Shown one piece after another: positions 1 through 9,217 of a DNA stretch of 64,000 nt. The position numbers and the translations under genes are program-made. Location: positions 1 through 64,000 of the forward strand of contig DATHVR010000151.1 of NCBI GenBank assembly GCA_035461175.1, written 5' to 3'. A model generated the notes under the pieces. That model made no database searches, was not told the origin of the DNA, and was given only the letters and a program-made list of their open reading frames with translations. Position 1 is the stretch's first letter; every line of letters starts with the position of its first letter. The stretch is from DATHVR01 sp035461175. Its GTDB lineage: Bacteria; Actinomycetota; Acidimicrobiia; Spongiisociales; ZC4RG35.

Positions 1-185
1 CCGTGGCGGACGCCCTGGGCAAGGCCTTTCGTCCCTCCAGCGTGCAACTCGTAGCCGACCTTCCCCGGACCCGATCCGCCAAGATCATGCGCCGAGTGGT
101 GCGCGCCATCGCGCTGGGTAAGGACGTCGGAGACGTCTCCAGCCTCGAGAACCCCGACTCCCTCGAGGGAATCGACCGCCTTTGA
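1..185 (+). CDS. Acyl/acetyl-CoA synthetase, C-terminal end (partial)
   Basis: Only the last 60 or so residues are inside the window; the gene begins upstream. The visible part matches the end of the small C-terminal domain of AMP-forming acyl/acetyl-CoA synthetases, with the pattern [12 protein letters not shown]. In that family the Lys after the small residue is the catalytic lysine of the adenylation half-reaction. The substrate cannot be told from this fragment. Its TGA overlaps the proposed TTG start of lysA, so the two are probably co-transcribed. The GTG at position 3 is an internal codon, not a convincing start. Confidence 0.75.
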   Translation, partial: VADALGKAFRPSSVQLVADLPRTRSAKIMRRVVRAIALGKDVGDVSSLENPDSLEGIDRL

Positions 186-1462
186 CCTCAACGGATCCCA
201 TCCCCACACATCTCCTCTCCGACAATGCCCGCATCCAGGATGGCAGCCTGTTCGTCGCCGGGTGCGAGGTGGCCACCCTGGCCGAGGAGTACGGCACTCC
301 CCTGTTCGTCTACGACGTCGGGCACATCCGGGCCCGGTGCCGGGAGGCCGTGGAGGCGTTCGGCGACACCGCCGTGTATGCCGCCAAGGCGTTTCTGTGC
401 CGCGCCATCGCCGCCTTGATCCATTCCGAGGGCATGCGGATCGATGTCTCCACCCTGGGCGAGCTGGCGGTGGCGCTGGCGGCAGGAGTGCCCGGTGACC
501 GGATGGTCATGCACGGCAACAACAAATCCATGGATGAGCTCCGGGCCGCGGCCGATGCCGGGGTAGGTGTGATCGTGATCGACTCGTTTGAAGAGATCGA
601 GCGCCTCGAAGCTCTCGCCGAGGCAGGAGCGGATCTGCCCGCTGTTATGGTTCGGATCACCCCTGGGGTCGAGGCGCACACCCACGAGTTCGTCAGCACC
701 GGCCACGACGACTCCAAGTTCGGATTCACGGTGTCCACCGGAGCGGCCGAGGCGGCCGTGCGACGGGTGAAGGGCTCGCCTTCGCTACACCTGGTTGGCA
801 TCCACGCCCACATCGGCTCCCAGGTGTTTCGGGCCGAGTCGTACGCCGAGGCAGTGGGGGTGATCGCCCGGTTCGTGGTCCCGCTGAGCCTGGACGAGCT
901 TTCCGTCGGCGGCGGCCTCGGAGTTCCCTATGTGACCGGTGAGTCGGCCCCGACCATTACCGAGTGGGGCGGAGTCGTGACCGAGGCGGGCCGGGCTGCC
1001 GGCTTCGAAGGGCGGCTCTGGGCCGAGCCCGGTCGAGCGATCGTGGCCGCCTCCGCCCTCACCGTGTACCGGGTGGGAACGATCAAGGAGATCCCCGGAA
1101 TCAGGACCTACGTCGCCGTCGACGGGGGCATGAGCGACAACCCCCGGCCCGTCCTGTACGGGTCCGGCTACGAGGCATTCTTACCCCGGTCAGCCGACCG
1201 CCCCCGCCCCCGGGCGGTCCGGGTGGTCGGCAAGCACTGCGAGTCCGGCGACATCCTGGTCCGCGAGGCATATGTGCCGCCCGACCTGACAGTCGGCGAT
1301 CTGATGGTGACACCGGTCACCGGGGCCTACGGCCACTCGATGGGATCCAACTACAACAAGGTGCTCCGCCCGCCGGTGGTTTTCGTGGAGAACGGCGAGG
1401 CCCGCCTGGTGGTCCGCCGCGAAACCATCGCCGACCTGCTGGCAACGGACCTGGGTGGGTGA
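182..1462 (+). CDS. lysA: Diaminopimelate decarboxylase
   Basis: Makes L-lysine from meso-diaminopimelate in the last step of lysine synthesis; cytosolic, PLP-dependent, fold type III. The 426-residue length is normal. Visible marks are the PLP lysine in YAAKAF (about Lys69), HGNNKS near residue 115, a Gly-rich GGGLGVPY phosphate site, EPGRAIVA, and the HCESGDIL segment whose Cys enters the partner subunit's active site. The TTG start at 182 overlaps the upstream synthetase stop; the N-terminus of the family fits this start, but a slightly later start is possible. Confidence 0.93.
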   Translation: MTSTDPIPTHLLSDNARIQDGSLFVAGCEVATLAEEYGTPLFVYDVGHIRARCREAVEAFGDTAVYAAKAFLCRAIAALIHSEGMRIDVSTLGELAVALAAGVPGDRMVMHGNNKSMDELRAAADAGVGVIVIDSFEEIERLEALAEAGADLPAVMVRITPGVEAHTHEFVSTGHDDSKFGFTVSTGAAEAAVRRVKGSPSLHLVGIHAHIGSQVFRAESYAEAVGVIARFVVPLSLDELSVGGGLGVPYVTGESAPTITEWGGVVTEAGRAAGFEGRLWAEPGRAIVAASALTVYRVGTIKEIPGIRTYVAVDGGMSDNPRPVLYGSGYEAFLPRSADRPRPRAVRVVGKHCESGDILVREAYVPPDLTVGDLMVTPVTGAYGHSMGSNYNKVLRPPVVFVENGEARLVVRRETIADLLATDLGG

Positions 1463-1483
1463 GGCACGGTGGAAGGTGCCTGC

Positions 1484-1553
1484 GGGTAGCGAGTCGTGGG
1501 TGGTGTGTGGTGGGCCGGAGGCTGCTCTCGCGCCACCCAGAACCCAGCAATCA
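1484..1553. repeat. Degenerate 7-base-register tandem repeat (copy A)
   Basis: The gap between lysA and the rhodanese gene can be cut into consecutive 7-mers that resemble each other: GGGTAGC, GAGTCGT, GGGTGGT, GTGTGGT, GGGCCGG, then the opposite-sense CCACCCA and GAACCCA in the same register. It is noncoding in any convincing frame. Similar arrays lie near 3030, 20810 and 24990. The similarity is weaker here than in the copies at 3027 and 24990. Confidence 0.45.
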
Positions 1554-1601
1554 TCGCTCGATACCGTCACGACGCGAGACGGGTGAGCCCCTCGATCAGA
1601 T

Positions 1602-2477
1602 CTACCTTTCGATCGGCACTCGGACGGCGTTGCCGTATTCGGTCCAGGAGCCGTCGTAGTTACGGACGTTCTCGAAGCCGAGCAGGTGGGTGAGGACGAA
1701 CCAGGTGTGGGAGGACCGTTCGCCGATCCGGCAGTAGGCAATCACCTCGTCGTCGGGCGATAGGCCCTGTTCTTCCAGGTAGATCGCCTCGAGTTCGTCC
1801 CGGGACTTGAAGGTGCCGTCGTCGTTGGCCGCCCGCTTCCAGGGCACGTTCACGGCGCCGGGGATGTGTCCGCCGCGCAGAGCCCCCTCGTTGGGATAGT
1901 CGGGCATGTGCATGCGCTCGCCGCTGAACTCCTCAGGCGAACGCACGTCGACCAGGGGACGACCGCTGCCTGACTGGGAGACGGCGTCTTCCAGAAAGGC
2001 ACGGATCCGGCTGTCGTCGCGTTCCGGGACGGGATACTCGGCCGGTGAGCGTTCGGTGGCCTCGGTTGTCATCGGGCGGTCTTCTGCCACCCACTTCTGG
2101 CGGCCTCCGTCGAGCAGGCGCAGGTCCTCGTGTCCGAACATGGTGAAGACCCACAGGGCATAGGCAGCCCACCAGTTGAAGTTGTCGCCGTAGAACACGA
2201 CGGTGCTGTCGGGACCGATTCCCTTCTCGGACATGAGGCGGGCGAACCCCTCCGAATCGAGGTAATCGCGCACGACGGGATCGTTGAGGTCGGCATGCCA
2301 GTCGATCTTCACCGCCCCGGGGATATGGCCGGTCTCATACAGGAGGACATCCTCGTCCGACTCCACCACCACGACGTTGGGATCATCGAGATGTTCGGCC
2401 AACCACTCGGTCGACACCAGCATGGAGGGGTGGGCGTAATCGGCGAACCGTTCGCTCCGGTCGGGCTGTGCAGTCAT
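1602..2477 (-). CDS. Thiosulfate sulfurtransferase (two-domain rhodanese)
   Basis: Transfers sulfane sulfur from thiosulfate or 3-mercaptopyruvate to a thiophilic acceptor. Two rhodanese domains are visible: an inactive N-terminal one (about 18-135) and a C-terminal one (about 155-285) with the persulfide-forming Cys249 in the loop [16 protein letters not shown] and [10 protein letters not shown] are the conserved domain-start motifs of each half. The CRxGxRS-type loop is the CysA/SseA form common in actinobacteria. It is divergent from sufE with only 100 bp between them, which suggests that both act in sulfur delivery for Fe-S clusters or sulfur carriers. A GAGGGAG ribosome site precedes the ATG. 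Confidence 0.92.
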   Translation of the reverse strand: MTAQPDRSERFADYAHPSMLVSTEWLAEHLDDPNVVVVESDEDVLLYETGHIPGAVKIDWHADLNDPVVRDYLDSEGFARLMSEKGIGPDSTVVFYGDNFNWWAAYALWVFTMFGHEDLRLLDGGRQKWVAEDRPMTTEATERSPAEYPVPERDDSRIRAFLEDAVSQSGSGRPLVDVRSPEEFSGERMHMPDYPNEGALRGGHIPGAVNVPWKRAANDDGTFKSRDELEAIYLEEQGLSPDDEVIAYCRIGERSSHTWFVLTHLLGFENVRNYDGSWTEYGNAVRVPIER

Positions 2478-2499
2478 TGGCGGCTCCCTCGTCCTTTTC

Positions 2500-2515
2500 C
2501 ACTATCGGTGTAGTG
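2500..2515. promoter_or_regulatory. Short palindrome between rhodanese and sufE genes
   Basis: CACTA-TCGGTG-TAGTG is a 5-base inverted repeat in the 100 bp divergent promoter gap, in the most AT-rich part of that gap. Its position could let one regulator control both genes. No regulator family is identified, and a 5-base arm could be chance. Confidence 0.3.
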
Positions 2516-2577
2516 CTATTTACCGGCAGACTAGTCAGCCTTTGCGACCGCCGCCGATTGCCACGACAATCTGACCC

Positions 2578-3003
2578 ATGCCGCTGCCCCCCCGCCTCCA
2601 GACCATCGTCGATGTCTTCACGAACTCCCCCAAGGAGTTCCGGCTCGAGGCGCTGCTCGACTACGCCCGCCGCCTACCCGAGTTGCCCGCCCGCTACTCC
2701 GACGACCCCGAACTGCTGGAACAGGTCCCCGAGTGCCAGACCCCCTTCTTCCTCGCCACCGAGGTCGACGAGGAGGGGGCGGTTCACATGTTCTTCTCGG
2801 CCCCTCCCGAATCTCCCACCGTGCGGGGGTTCGCCGGTCTGTTGGTGGACGGCATGGAAGGGGCTCCCGCCACCGAGGTGCTATCCGTCCCCGACGACTT
2901 CTACTACGGCATGGGCCTGGAGGAAGTAGTGACCCCACTCCGCCTGCGCGGCATGGGAGCAATCCTGGCCCGTCTCAAACGCCAGATCCAGGCCCAGGTC
3001 TGA
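2578..3003 (+). CDS. sufE: SufE-type sulfur acceptor for Fe-S cluster assembly
   Basis: SufE takes persulfide sulfur from a cysteine desulfurase and passes it to the SUF scaffold. The 141-residue length is typical. The acceptor cysteine is Cys53 in PECQTPFF, matching the conserved VxGCQSxVW loop position in SufE. The N-terminal LQTIVDVF...LLDYARRLPELP also fits the family. It is divergently paired with the rhodanese gene, an association that recurs in actinobacteria. The desulfurase and scaffold genes are not in this window. Confidence 0.88.
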   Translation: MPLPPRLQTIVDVFTNSPKEFRLEALLDYARRLPELPARYSDDPELLEQVPECQTPFFLATEVDEEGAVHMFFSAPPESPTVRGFAGLLVDGMEGAPATEVLSVPDDFYYGMGLEEVVTPLRLRGMGAILARLKRQIQAQV

Positions 3004-3026
3004 GCGCCCGGCGGGCCCAGCCCGGT

Positions 3027-3096
3027 ATTGGGTGGTGAGTGGTGAGTGATGGGGGGCGAGTGGCGAGTTCCGGGTCGGAAGTCGGAGTCCGAAATG
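3027..3096. repeat. 7-base-register tandem repeat (copy B)
   Basis: In the gap after sufE, ten consecutive 7-mers stay in exact register: ATTGGGT, GGTGAGT, GGTGAGT, GATGGGG, GGCGAGT, GGCGAGT, TCCGGGT, CGGAAGT, CGGAGTC, CGAAATG. The CGGAAGT unit recurs in the array at 24990-25052. The array lies just beyond the stop codon and is not coding. Confidence 0.7.
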
Positions 3097-3133
3097 AGGG
3101 CCCCCACGACCCCAAACCTCTGACGACAGACGA

Positions 3134-3156
3134 CCGCCCGCGCGAGAGACGGGCGG
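3134..3156. other. GC-rich hairpin in the sufE/SDR gap
   Basis: CCGCCCG and CGGGCGG are perfect 7-base arms around a 9-base loop. It lies between the convergent ends of sufE and the SDR gene. There is no T-run, so it may be part of a weak or factor-assisted terminator; function is inferred from position only. Confidence 0.35.
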
Positions 3157-3207
3157 GCGGATGGCCCCGACCACCGAGACGCCTGACCACCAGCCGCGGG
3201 GGGTTAC

Positions 3208-3225
3208 AGGGGGGTCGTCCCCCCT
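3208..3225 (-). terminator. Hairpin just after the SDR gene stop
   Basis: AGGGGGG-TCGT-CCCCCCT is a perfect 7-bp stem with a tetraloop, 8 bp past the SDR stop codon on the minus strand. No T-tract follows, as is common in GC-rich actinobacteria where intrinsic terminators lack a strong U-run. Confidence 0.45.
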
Positions 3226-3232
3226 TGATGAA

Positions 3233-3997
3233 TCAGCGCGCCTGCATGCGGATGCCGCCGTCCATGCGAATGGTCTCGGCGTTCATGTAGTCGTGGGTGA
3301 GGAGCAGGTGGGCCAGTTCGGCGTATTCGTCGGGGCGGCCCAGGCGGGCCGGGAACAGGACCTGTTCGGCCAGTGACGCCCGGGCGGGCTCGGGGAGGCC
3401 GGCGAGCAGCGGTGTGTCGATGAGGCCGGGGGCGATGGTGTTGACGCGGATCCCGACCGCGCTCAGGTCGCGGGCGATGGGAAGGGTCATTCCCACCACT
3501 CCCCCCTTCGAGGCCGAGTAGGCGGCCTGACCGATCTGACCGTCGAATGCAGCCACCGAGGCAGTGTTGACGATGGCGCCACGGCTGCCGGAGTCGTCGA
3601 TCGGGTCGGTCGTCGCCATCGCCGCCGCCGCCAGGCGAATCGAGTTGAAGGTGCCGATCAGATTGATCCGGATCACGGTGCTGAACTGGTCGAGGTCGTG
3701 GGGAGTGCCGTCGCGGTTGAGAGTGCGGGCAGGAGGGCCGATCCCGGCACAGCAGACCAGCGCACGCAGCGGACCCATCTCGGCCGCCACTTCGACCGCC
3801 GAGGAGAGCTGATCGGAATCCGTGACGTCGGTCATGGCGAAGGCGCCGTCGATCTCGGCGGCCACGGCCACCCCCGCCTCCTCCTGCAGGTCGGCCACCA
3901 GGACCCTCGCCCCGGCCCGGGCCAGACGGCGGGCGGTGGCGGCTCCCAGCCCCGAGGCTCCTCCTGTCACGATTGCTGCTGCGCCCTTCAGGTCCAT
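3233..3997 (-). CDS. Short-chain dehydrogenase, 3-hydroxyacyl-CoA dehydrogenase type
   Basis: A 254-residue SDR. TGGASGLG at 11-18 is the Rossmann dinucleotide site; D35 in VLVADLQ favours NAD over NADP; the catalytic set is Ser147, Tyr160 and Lys164 (YSASK). The overall pattern, including ARTLNRDG and FPARLGRPDEYAELA, is that of the HSD10 (type II 3-hydroxyacyl-CoA dehydrogenase) branch used in fatty acid or branched-chain degradation. The usual NNAG is VCCAG here. A strong GGAGGAA ribosome site supports the ATG. The substrate is inferred from family only. Confidence 0.85.
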   Translation of the reverse strand: MDLKGAAAIVTGGASGLGAATARRLARAGARVLVADLQEEAGVAVAAEIDGAFAMTDVTDSDQLSSAVEVAAEMGPLRALVCCAGIGPPARTLNRDGTPHDLDQFSTVIRINLIGTFNSIRLAAAAMATTDPIDDSGSRGAIVNTASVAAFDGQIGQAAYSASKGGVVGMTLPIARDLSAVGIRVNTIAPGLIDTPLLAGLPEPARASLAEQVLFPARLGRPDEYAELAHLLLTHDYMNAETIRMDGGIRMQAR

Positions 3998-4092
3998 GGG
4001 TTCCTCCGATTCTCGGCACGACTGGCAGTTGGGGGCCGGACGCTACCAAACCATTCCCGGGCTCCGGCCGTCCGCTCTGCTGAGATGGTGCC

Positions 4093-4866
4093 GTGATCGG
4101 AGTGTTCGATTCGGGAGTGGGCGGCCTGGGGATCCTGGCGGAGATCCGCCGTCTGCTCCCCGCCGCCGACCTGATCTACCTGGCCGACCACGCTGTCGCC
4201 CCGTACGGCCCCCGGGATCTGGCCGAGGTACGGGAGCGTTCCGAGACGGTGGCGGGCTGGCTGATCGAGCGCGGCTGCTCGATCGTCACCATCGCCTGCA
4301 ATACGGCTTCGGCGGCCGCCCTCAAGAGCCTCCGCGCCCGATTTCCCCGCACTCACTTCGTGGGCATGGAGCCGGCGGTCAAGCCCGCCACCGAGATCAC
4401 AGCCGCCGGCCGGGTGGGAGTGGTGGCGACCGCAGCGACCTTCCAGGGAGAGTTGTTCGCCACCGTCGTCGACCGCTTCGCCTCCGGGGTCACCGTCTTC
4501 ACCGCCGCCTGTCCGTCCTGGGTGACTCTGGTCGAAGCGGGGATCACGAGCGGGCCGGAGGCGCGGGCGGAAGTCGAGGCATGCATCGGCCCACTACGGG
4601 ATGAGGGCATCGACGTTCTCGTCCTCGCCTGCACCCACTATCCGCGGCTGATGGATGTCATCTCCGAGGTAGTCGGGGAAGCGGTAGCCATCGTGGACCC
4701 GGCACCTGCCGTCGCCCGCCAGACCGCTCGTCTTGCCGCTTCCGTGGCCGCGGCCGGAGCGGGCCGCGGGAGGATGGAGTTCTGCTCAACCGGAGACGCC
4801 GGAACGCTGGAATCGGCACTGCGATCACTCGGACTGCATGGACCGGTCTCTCTCCTACCCTGGTAG
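4093..4866 (+). CDS. murI: Glutamate racemase
   Basis: Interconverts L- and D-glutamate to supply D-Glu for peptidoglycan. The 257 residues contain the two catalytic cysteines Cys69 (ACNTAS) and Cys180 (ACTHYP), the N-terminal FDSGVGGL and the PYG motif. The GTG start immediately before FDSGVGG is required by the family alignment. The stop lies just before the next gene, so the two are likely one transcript. Confidence 0.94.
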   Translation: MIGVFDSGVGGLGILAEIRRLLPAADLIYLADHAVAPYGPRDLAEVRERSETVAGWLIERGCSIVTIACNTASAAALKSLRARFPRTHFVGMEPAVKPATEITAAGRVGVVATAATFQGELFATVVDRFASGVTVFTAACPSWVTLVEAGITSGPEARAEVEACIGPLRDEGIDVLVLACTHYPRLMDVISEVVGEAVAIVDPAPAVARQTARLAASVAAAGAGRGRMEFCSTGDAGTLESALRSLGLHGPVSLLPW

Positions 4867-4870
4867 TCGC

Positions 4871-5350
4871 ATGGACCCCCGCGATCTGGCTCTCGACATG
4901 GCACTCGCGCCCGAAGGTGACGAACCGCTGTTCCCGCTTCCCGAACTCGCCGAGCGGGCCGGCCTGTCGCTGCCGATCCTGGAGGTCCTGGCGCGTGAGG
5001 GCTTGCTGATTCCCCGGGCCGAAGGCCCCGAGCCTCTCTACCACCCCGAAGACGCCGAGGCGGTCCGGGCCGGACTCGACCTGGTTGGAGCCGGTCTGCC
5101 ACTGGCAGAGCTGCTGGCGGTGGCCCGCCAGGCGGACGAGGCGATGCGACCGGTGGCGGAAGCGGCCGTCGACGCCTTCGTGCGATTCGTCTCCGATCCG
5201 GCCGAGGGCACTGCTCGCAGCGAGGAAGAGGCAGCGCAACGGATGGTCGACGCATTCGAGAAGATGTTGCCGGCGGCCGGCCGGCTGGTCGCCCACCACT
5301 TCCAGAGCCTGCTGGTGGATGGTGCCCGGCGCCGCCTGCGCGACGACTGA
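4871..5350 (+). CDS. MerR-like DNA-binding protein
   Basis: A 159-residue protein when started at the ATG 4 bases after murI; the open frame extends upstream inside murI, where it makes no sense. Residues about 18-65 (LPELAERAGL, LEVLAREGLL, YHPEDAEAVRAG) look like the helix-turn-helix and first wing of MerR regulators, with a poor wing. The rest is helical with no metal-binding cysteines. The effector is unknown. It is probably cotranscribed with murI and precedes menF by 14 bp. Confidence 0.6.
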   Translation: MDPRDLALDMALAPEGDEPLFPLPELAERAGLSLPILEVLAREGLLIPRAEGPEPLYHPEDAEAVRAGLDLVGAGLPLAELLAVARQADEAMRPVAEAAVDAFVRFVSDPAEGTARSEEEAAQRMVDAFEKMLPAAGRLVAHHFQSLLVDGARRRLRDD

Positions 5351-5364
5351 GGCGAACCCTGGGA

Positions 5365-6564
5365 ATGCATTTCGTCACCCGGTCGATACCCCCCGTCGAG
5401 GACGTACTAAACCGCGATCCCGACACGGTGTGGATGTCTCCCGAGACCTCACTGTGGGGGTGGGGCGCGGCCGCCCGCATCCATCCGGGCTCCGGAGGCG
5501 ACCGCCTAGAGGTGGTCCGCCGGCGTCTGGGAGACCTGGTGGCGGCGGCCGACGTCGACGATCCCCTCGGCACCGACGCCACCGGCCCGGTAGCGCTCGT
5601 GTCCTCGACATTCGCCACCGGTGCCGGCGGTTCCGTGGCGGTAGTGCCGAGGGTGGTGGTGGGTCGTCGGGGGGACGATTGGTGGCAGACGTCACTCGAC
5701 GGAGCGCCTCTCCCCGAACCGGTGGGGGCACCCGCCGACCGTACTGACCGCGCCCGTTATGCGGGATCGTCGGTGCCGGATGTGCTCTGGCTGGAGGCGG
5801 TGGCGGAGGCGGTGCGACGCATCCGACGCGGCGACCTAGAGAAGGTGGTCCTGTCGCGCGACTACGCCGTCTGGTCGCGTCAGCCCTTCGAGGCTCGGGT
5901 CCTGTTGCGGTACCTCCATCGTCGATTCCCCCAGTGCCACGTATTTCGGATCGAGGGCCTGGTGGGAGCCAGCCCGGAGCTCCTGGTGAGAAGAAGCGGC
6001 GACCGTTTCCAGTCCCTTGTGCTGGCCGGCTCGACACCGAGCTACTCCGATCCGACCCGCGACACGGCCGCCGCCCGGGCACTCCTCGAATCGGACAAGG
6101 ATCGGTGGGAACACGAGCTGTCGGTCAGATCGGTACGCCAGGCAATGGCTCCCTTCACCGCCGAAGCGGACATCGCCGACCAACCGGAGATTCTGCGCCT
6201 CGACAACGTCCAGCACCTCGCCACCGCCGTCACCGCCCGCGTCCTCGACGGCCACGACGCGCTGACGCTGGCGGCTGCCCTACATCCAACTGCTGCCGTC
6301 GGCGGGACACCCACCGCGGCCGCCGTTTCCACCATTGCCGAACTGGAGGGTATGGACCGGGGTCGATACACCGGCCCCGTCGGGTGGACAGACACCCGCG
6401 GCGACGGTGAGTTCGCCATCGCCTTGCGCTGTGCCGAGATATCCGGGGCCCGGGCGCGATTGTTCGCGGGGGCGGGGATCGTGGCGGACTCGCTGCCCGA
6501 GTCGGAACTCGACGAAACCCGCGTCAAGCTGGCAGCCATGATGGGGGCCCTGGACGCGGTCTAG
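5365..6564 (+). CDS. menF: Isochorismate synthase (menaquinone pathway)
   Basis: Converts chorismate to isochorismate, the entry to menaquinone synthesis. The 399-residue protein has the chorismate-binding domain over about 140-395: the general base Lys in GDLEKVVLSRD, GASPELLV, the Mg-binding Glu in ESDKDRWEH, LHPTAAVGGTP, TGPVGW and the terminal ELDETRVKL. EntC/DhbC of siderophore pathways looks similar, but menC and menD next door favour menaquinone. It converges on menD with a 4-base overlap of stop codons. Confidence 0.9.
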   Translation: MHFVTRSIPPVEDVLNRDPDTVWMSPETSLWGWGAAARIHPGSGGDRLEVVRRRLGDLVAAADVDDPLGTDATGPVALVSSTFATGAGGSVAVVPRVVVGRRGDDWWQTSLDGAPLPEPVGAPADRTDRARYAGSSVPDVLWLEAVAEAVRRIRRGDLEKVVLSRDYAVWSRQPFEARVLLRYLHRRFPQCHVFRIEGLVGASPELLVRRSGDRFQSLVLAGSTPSYSDPTRDTAAARALLESDKDRWEHELSVRSVRQAMAPFTAEADIADQPEILRLDNVQHLATAVTARVLDGHDALTLAAALHPTAAVGGTPTAAAVSTIAELEGMDRGRYTGPVGWTDTRGDGEFAIALRCAEISGARARLFAGAGIVADSLPESELDETRVKLAAMMGALDAV

Positions 6565-8261
6565 CCGGGCGGAGTAAGCGAGGCGAGGGCCTCGTCGACC
6601 ACCCGGGCCAGGCGCTGATGTTCGACGACGTTGGCGTCGCGCTCGCTTTCGACCACCACCAGCGCCCCTCCCTCGGCCTCCCACCCCTTGGCCACCGCTC
6701 CCTCCAGCGAAGCGGCGTCGCCGGCGGAATGATGCTCGAGCTGGTGGAACTCGGCCAGCAGATCCAGCCGCCGCCCTGGGGGCGTCGCGAACAGGCGCTC
6801 GAAATCCCCCCCAGCGTGGCGGGCCTGGGGAAGAAACGAGAAGATCCCGCCCCCACCGTTGTCGATCACGACGAATACACACGGGGGCCGCGGTCGGCAC
6901 AGGAACCCGTTGGAGTCATATAGCAACGAGAGGTCGCCGCTGAGGGCGAGCGTGCGAAACCCGCCCCCGGCCACGCCCAGGGCGGTCGAGACCAGCCCAT
7001 CGATCCCCGATGCCCCCCGGTTCGCCACGATGGGCGGCACCTCGAAGGCGTAGTTCTCGACATCTCGAATCGGCATCGACGACGCCACCACCATCCGCTC
7101 GGCGGGCAGTCGGCCGGTGATTGCGGCCACGGCCGGCTCGGTGAGACCACCGGCCAGTTCCGGCTCTAGAGACCGGCGCAAGGCGGAATCCGCCGTCTTC
7201 CACCATTGCATCCACTCCCCCGCCTCCCGGGCCTCGACCCGGGCCGCCAGCCCGGCGGCGACGGCGGCGGGATCACCGTCCACGATGAGATCGGCCACCC
7301 GGCCCGGGTCGGACCATGTGGGAGCGACCACGATCTGGCGGGCGGGCCCGGAAACCAGGTCGATCATGTTGCGTGAAGGGCCCGGCCCGCCGAAGCGGAG
7401 CACCACTTCCGGCCGGACCCGGCCCGCCAGGTGATGGCCGGTCGCCAGAGCGGTACTTCCTCGCAGACCGGACTCGGCTGTGGCCAGGACCGGCCACCCC
7501 AATACTTCACCCAGGTCGGCTATCGCCCTCTTCCCGGCCACGCCGGCACCCGCCACCACCACCCCCCGCTCCACCCCAGAGACGGCGTCGGCCACCGTGG
7601 CGACCACCTCCGGATCCGGCGACCGAGCCCGGGCCACAGTGGTCCAGGGCCGCCCGTCCCTACCCGGCTCGTCATACGGATAAGGCTCGACCCGGCTACG
7701 ACCGTCGTCCGCGACCGGAACGGTCGGCTCGCGGAACGCCAGATTGAACTGAACGGGGCCCGGCCGCGACCCGAAGCCGGCCGCCTTCCCCAGGCCTTGA
7801 GCCACCATCGACCGCCACCATCGCGGTGCATCCGGATGTGACTCGCCCGGGCCGAGATCGAGCACGAAGCGGATCGAGCCTCCGAAGATGCCCACCTGAT
7901 CGATGGTCTGGTTGGCCCCCACTCCGCGCAACTCGGCCGGACGATCGGATGAGAGCACGATCAGCGGGGTGGCGGAGAGGTCGGCTTCCACCACGGCCGG
8001 CAACAGGTTGGCCACGGCGGTGCCCGAGGTGGTGAGCACGGCGGCGGGCCGGCCGCTCGCCTTGGCCCATCCCAGGGCGTGGAAAGCGGCGGAACGTTCG
8101 TCGAGGGCAACGACCAGATCGAGATCGGGAGCCTGAGCCGCCGCCAGCGCCAGCGCGGTCGACCGCGAACCGGGTGCCGCCACGACGCGGCCGACGCCAC
8201 CACGGGCCAACTCGTCGACGACGATGCGGGCGAGGGCGGTGGACGGATTGGGATAGCTCAT
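6561..8261 (-). CDS. menD: SEPHCHC synthase (menaquinone pathway)
   Basis: ThDP-dependent enzyme joining 2-oxoglutarate and isochorismate. I start it at the ATG at 8261 (566 residues), because the sequence then opens with the family N-terminus PSTALARIVVDEL and AAPGSRSTALA, and because this ATG overlaps the menC TGA as ATGA. An open frame continues upstream through menC but is spurious. ThDP site: GDLSLLYDSNGF; also RPAELRGVGANQTIDQVG, typical of MenD. The product goes to MenH, absent here, then to MenC. Confidence 0.93.
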   Translation of the reverse strand: MSYPNPSTALARIVVDELARGGVGRVVAAPGSRSTALALAAAQAPDLDLVVALDERSAAFHALGWAKASGRPAAVLTTSGTAVANLLPAVVEADLSATPLIVLSSDRPAELRGVGANQTIDQVGIFGGSIRFVLDLGPGESHPDAPRWWRSMVAQGLGKAAGFGSRPGPVQFNLAFREPTVPVADDGRSRVEPYPYDEPGRDGRPWTTVARARSPDPEVVATVADAVSGVERGVVVAGAGVAGKRAIADLGEVLGWPVLATAESGLRGSTALATGHHLAGRVRPEVVLRFGGPGPSRNMIDLVSGPARQIVVAPTWSDPGRVADLIVDGDPAAVAAGLAARVEAREAGEWMQWWKTADSALRRSLEPELAGGLTEPAVAAITGRLPAERMVVASSMPIRDVENYAFEVPPIVANRGASGIDGLVSTALGVAGGGFRTLALSGDLSLLYDSNGFLCRPRPPCVFVVIDNGGGGIFSFLPQARHAGGDFERLFATPPGRRLDLLAEFHQLEHHSAGDAASLEGAVAKGWEAEGGALVVVESERDANVVEHQRLARVVDEALASLTPPG

Positions 8262-9217
8262 GTCAACAGTTCCGCCGCCGCCCGCACCCGCCGCAGCATC
8301 TCGCCGGCCTGTTCCCGTCCGGGGTGATAACGCTCGAGCAGTTCGGGGAGGGGTTCGGGCCGGCGCACTTCCAGCCATCCTTCCCGGGGAAGGAGCGGCT
8401 CGTCGACCACGTCGCCGTCCAGAAGGGCCACCGTTCCCAGGCCGCAGGCGTACTCGAGTTCCGGCAGGGCGGCGGCGGCGGCCAGGCCGGCTGCCATTCC
8501 GACCGAGGTCTCGAGTGCCGATGAGACAACCACGGGCAGCCCGGCCCGTGCGGCCAGATCGAGAGTACGTTGTACTCCACCCAGAGGCTGGACCTTGAGC
8601 ACCAGCAGGTCGGCCGCTCCCGCCTCCACCACCTCGAGCGGGTCGAGGGCGGTACGAACCGATTCGTCGGCGGCGATGGGGACCGCCACCGAGTCCCGCA
8701 CCTGGCGCATCTCGTCCAGCGACGCCACCGGCTGCTCCACGTACTCGAGACCAAACGTGGCGAGCGCCTCGATACGGGCAACGGCCGTGCTGACATCCCA
8801 GGCGCCGTTGGCATCGATCCGGATCCGGCCCTTCGGTCCGAGAGCCCGTCGCACCGCTTCCAACCGGGCCATGTCGGCCAGATCGTCCTGGCCGGGTTCG
8901 GCGACCTTCACCTTGGCCGTGGTGCTGGCGGATTCGGCCACGATCTCGGCCGCCACCGTCGGGTCGACGGCGGGGACCGTCACGTTGACGGGAATCCGCC
9001 TTCGAAGCGGATCGGGCAGCACGCTGCAGGCGGACTCCAGAGCCGACGCCAGCCACCGGGCCGTCACCTCGGGCGGATACTCGCGGAACGGTGAGAACTC
9101 GCCCCAGCCGGCCGGCCCTCGCACCAGCACCGCCTCCCGGTGATCGATGCGGCGAAATCGGTGGCGCATGGGAAGCCGGACCGGATGCAGTTCGAACGAA
9201 TCGAGAACCGGGCTCAT
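8258..9217 (-). CDS. menC: o-Succinylbenzoate synthase
   Basis: Enolase-superfamily dehydratase that aromatises SHCHC to o-succinylbenzoate. The 319 residues show the barrel acid/base lysine in TAKVKVAEPG, metal ligands in IDANGAWD, EQPV and AADES, and the second lysine in LVLKVQPLGG. The start at ATG 9217 overlaps the cytochrome gene's TGA (ATGA), and its stop overlaps the menD start in the same way, so the three genes should be translationally coupled. Confidence 0.92.
   Translation of the reverse strand: MSPVLDSFELHPVRLPMRHRFRRIDHREAVLVRGPAGWGEFSPFREYPPEVTARWLASALESACSVLPDPLRRRIPVNVTVPAVDPTVAAEIVAESASTTAKVKVAEPGQDDLADMARLEAVRRALGPKGRIRIDANGAWDVSTAVARIEALATFGLEYVEQPVASLDEMRQVRDSVAVPIAADESVRTALDPLEVVEAGAADLLVLKVQPLGGVQRTLDLAARAGLPVVVSSALETSVGMAAGLAAAAALPELEYACGLGTVALLDGDVVDEPLLPREGWLEVRRPEPLPELLERYHPGREQAGEMLRRVRAAAELLT

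Noticed and set aside
8262..9056. Upstream extension of menD through menC
   Set aside because: The extra 265 codons are Arg/Gly-rich and lie on top of menC; menD begins with its family N-terminus at ATG 8261.
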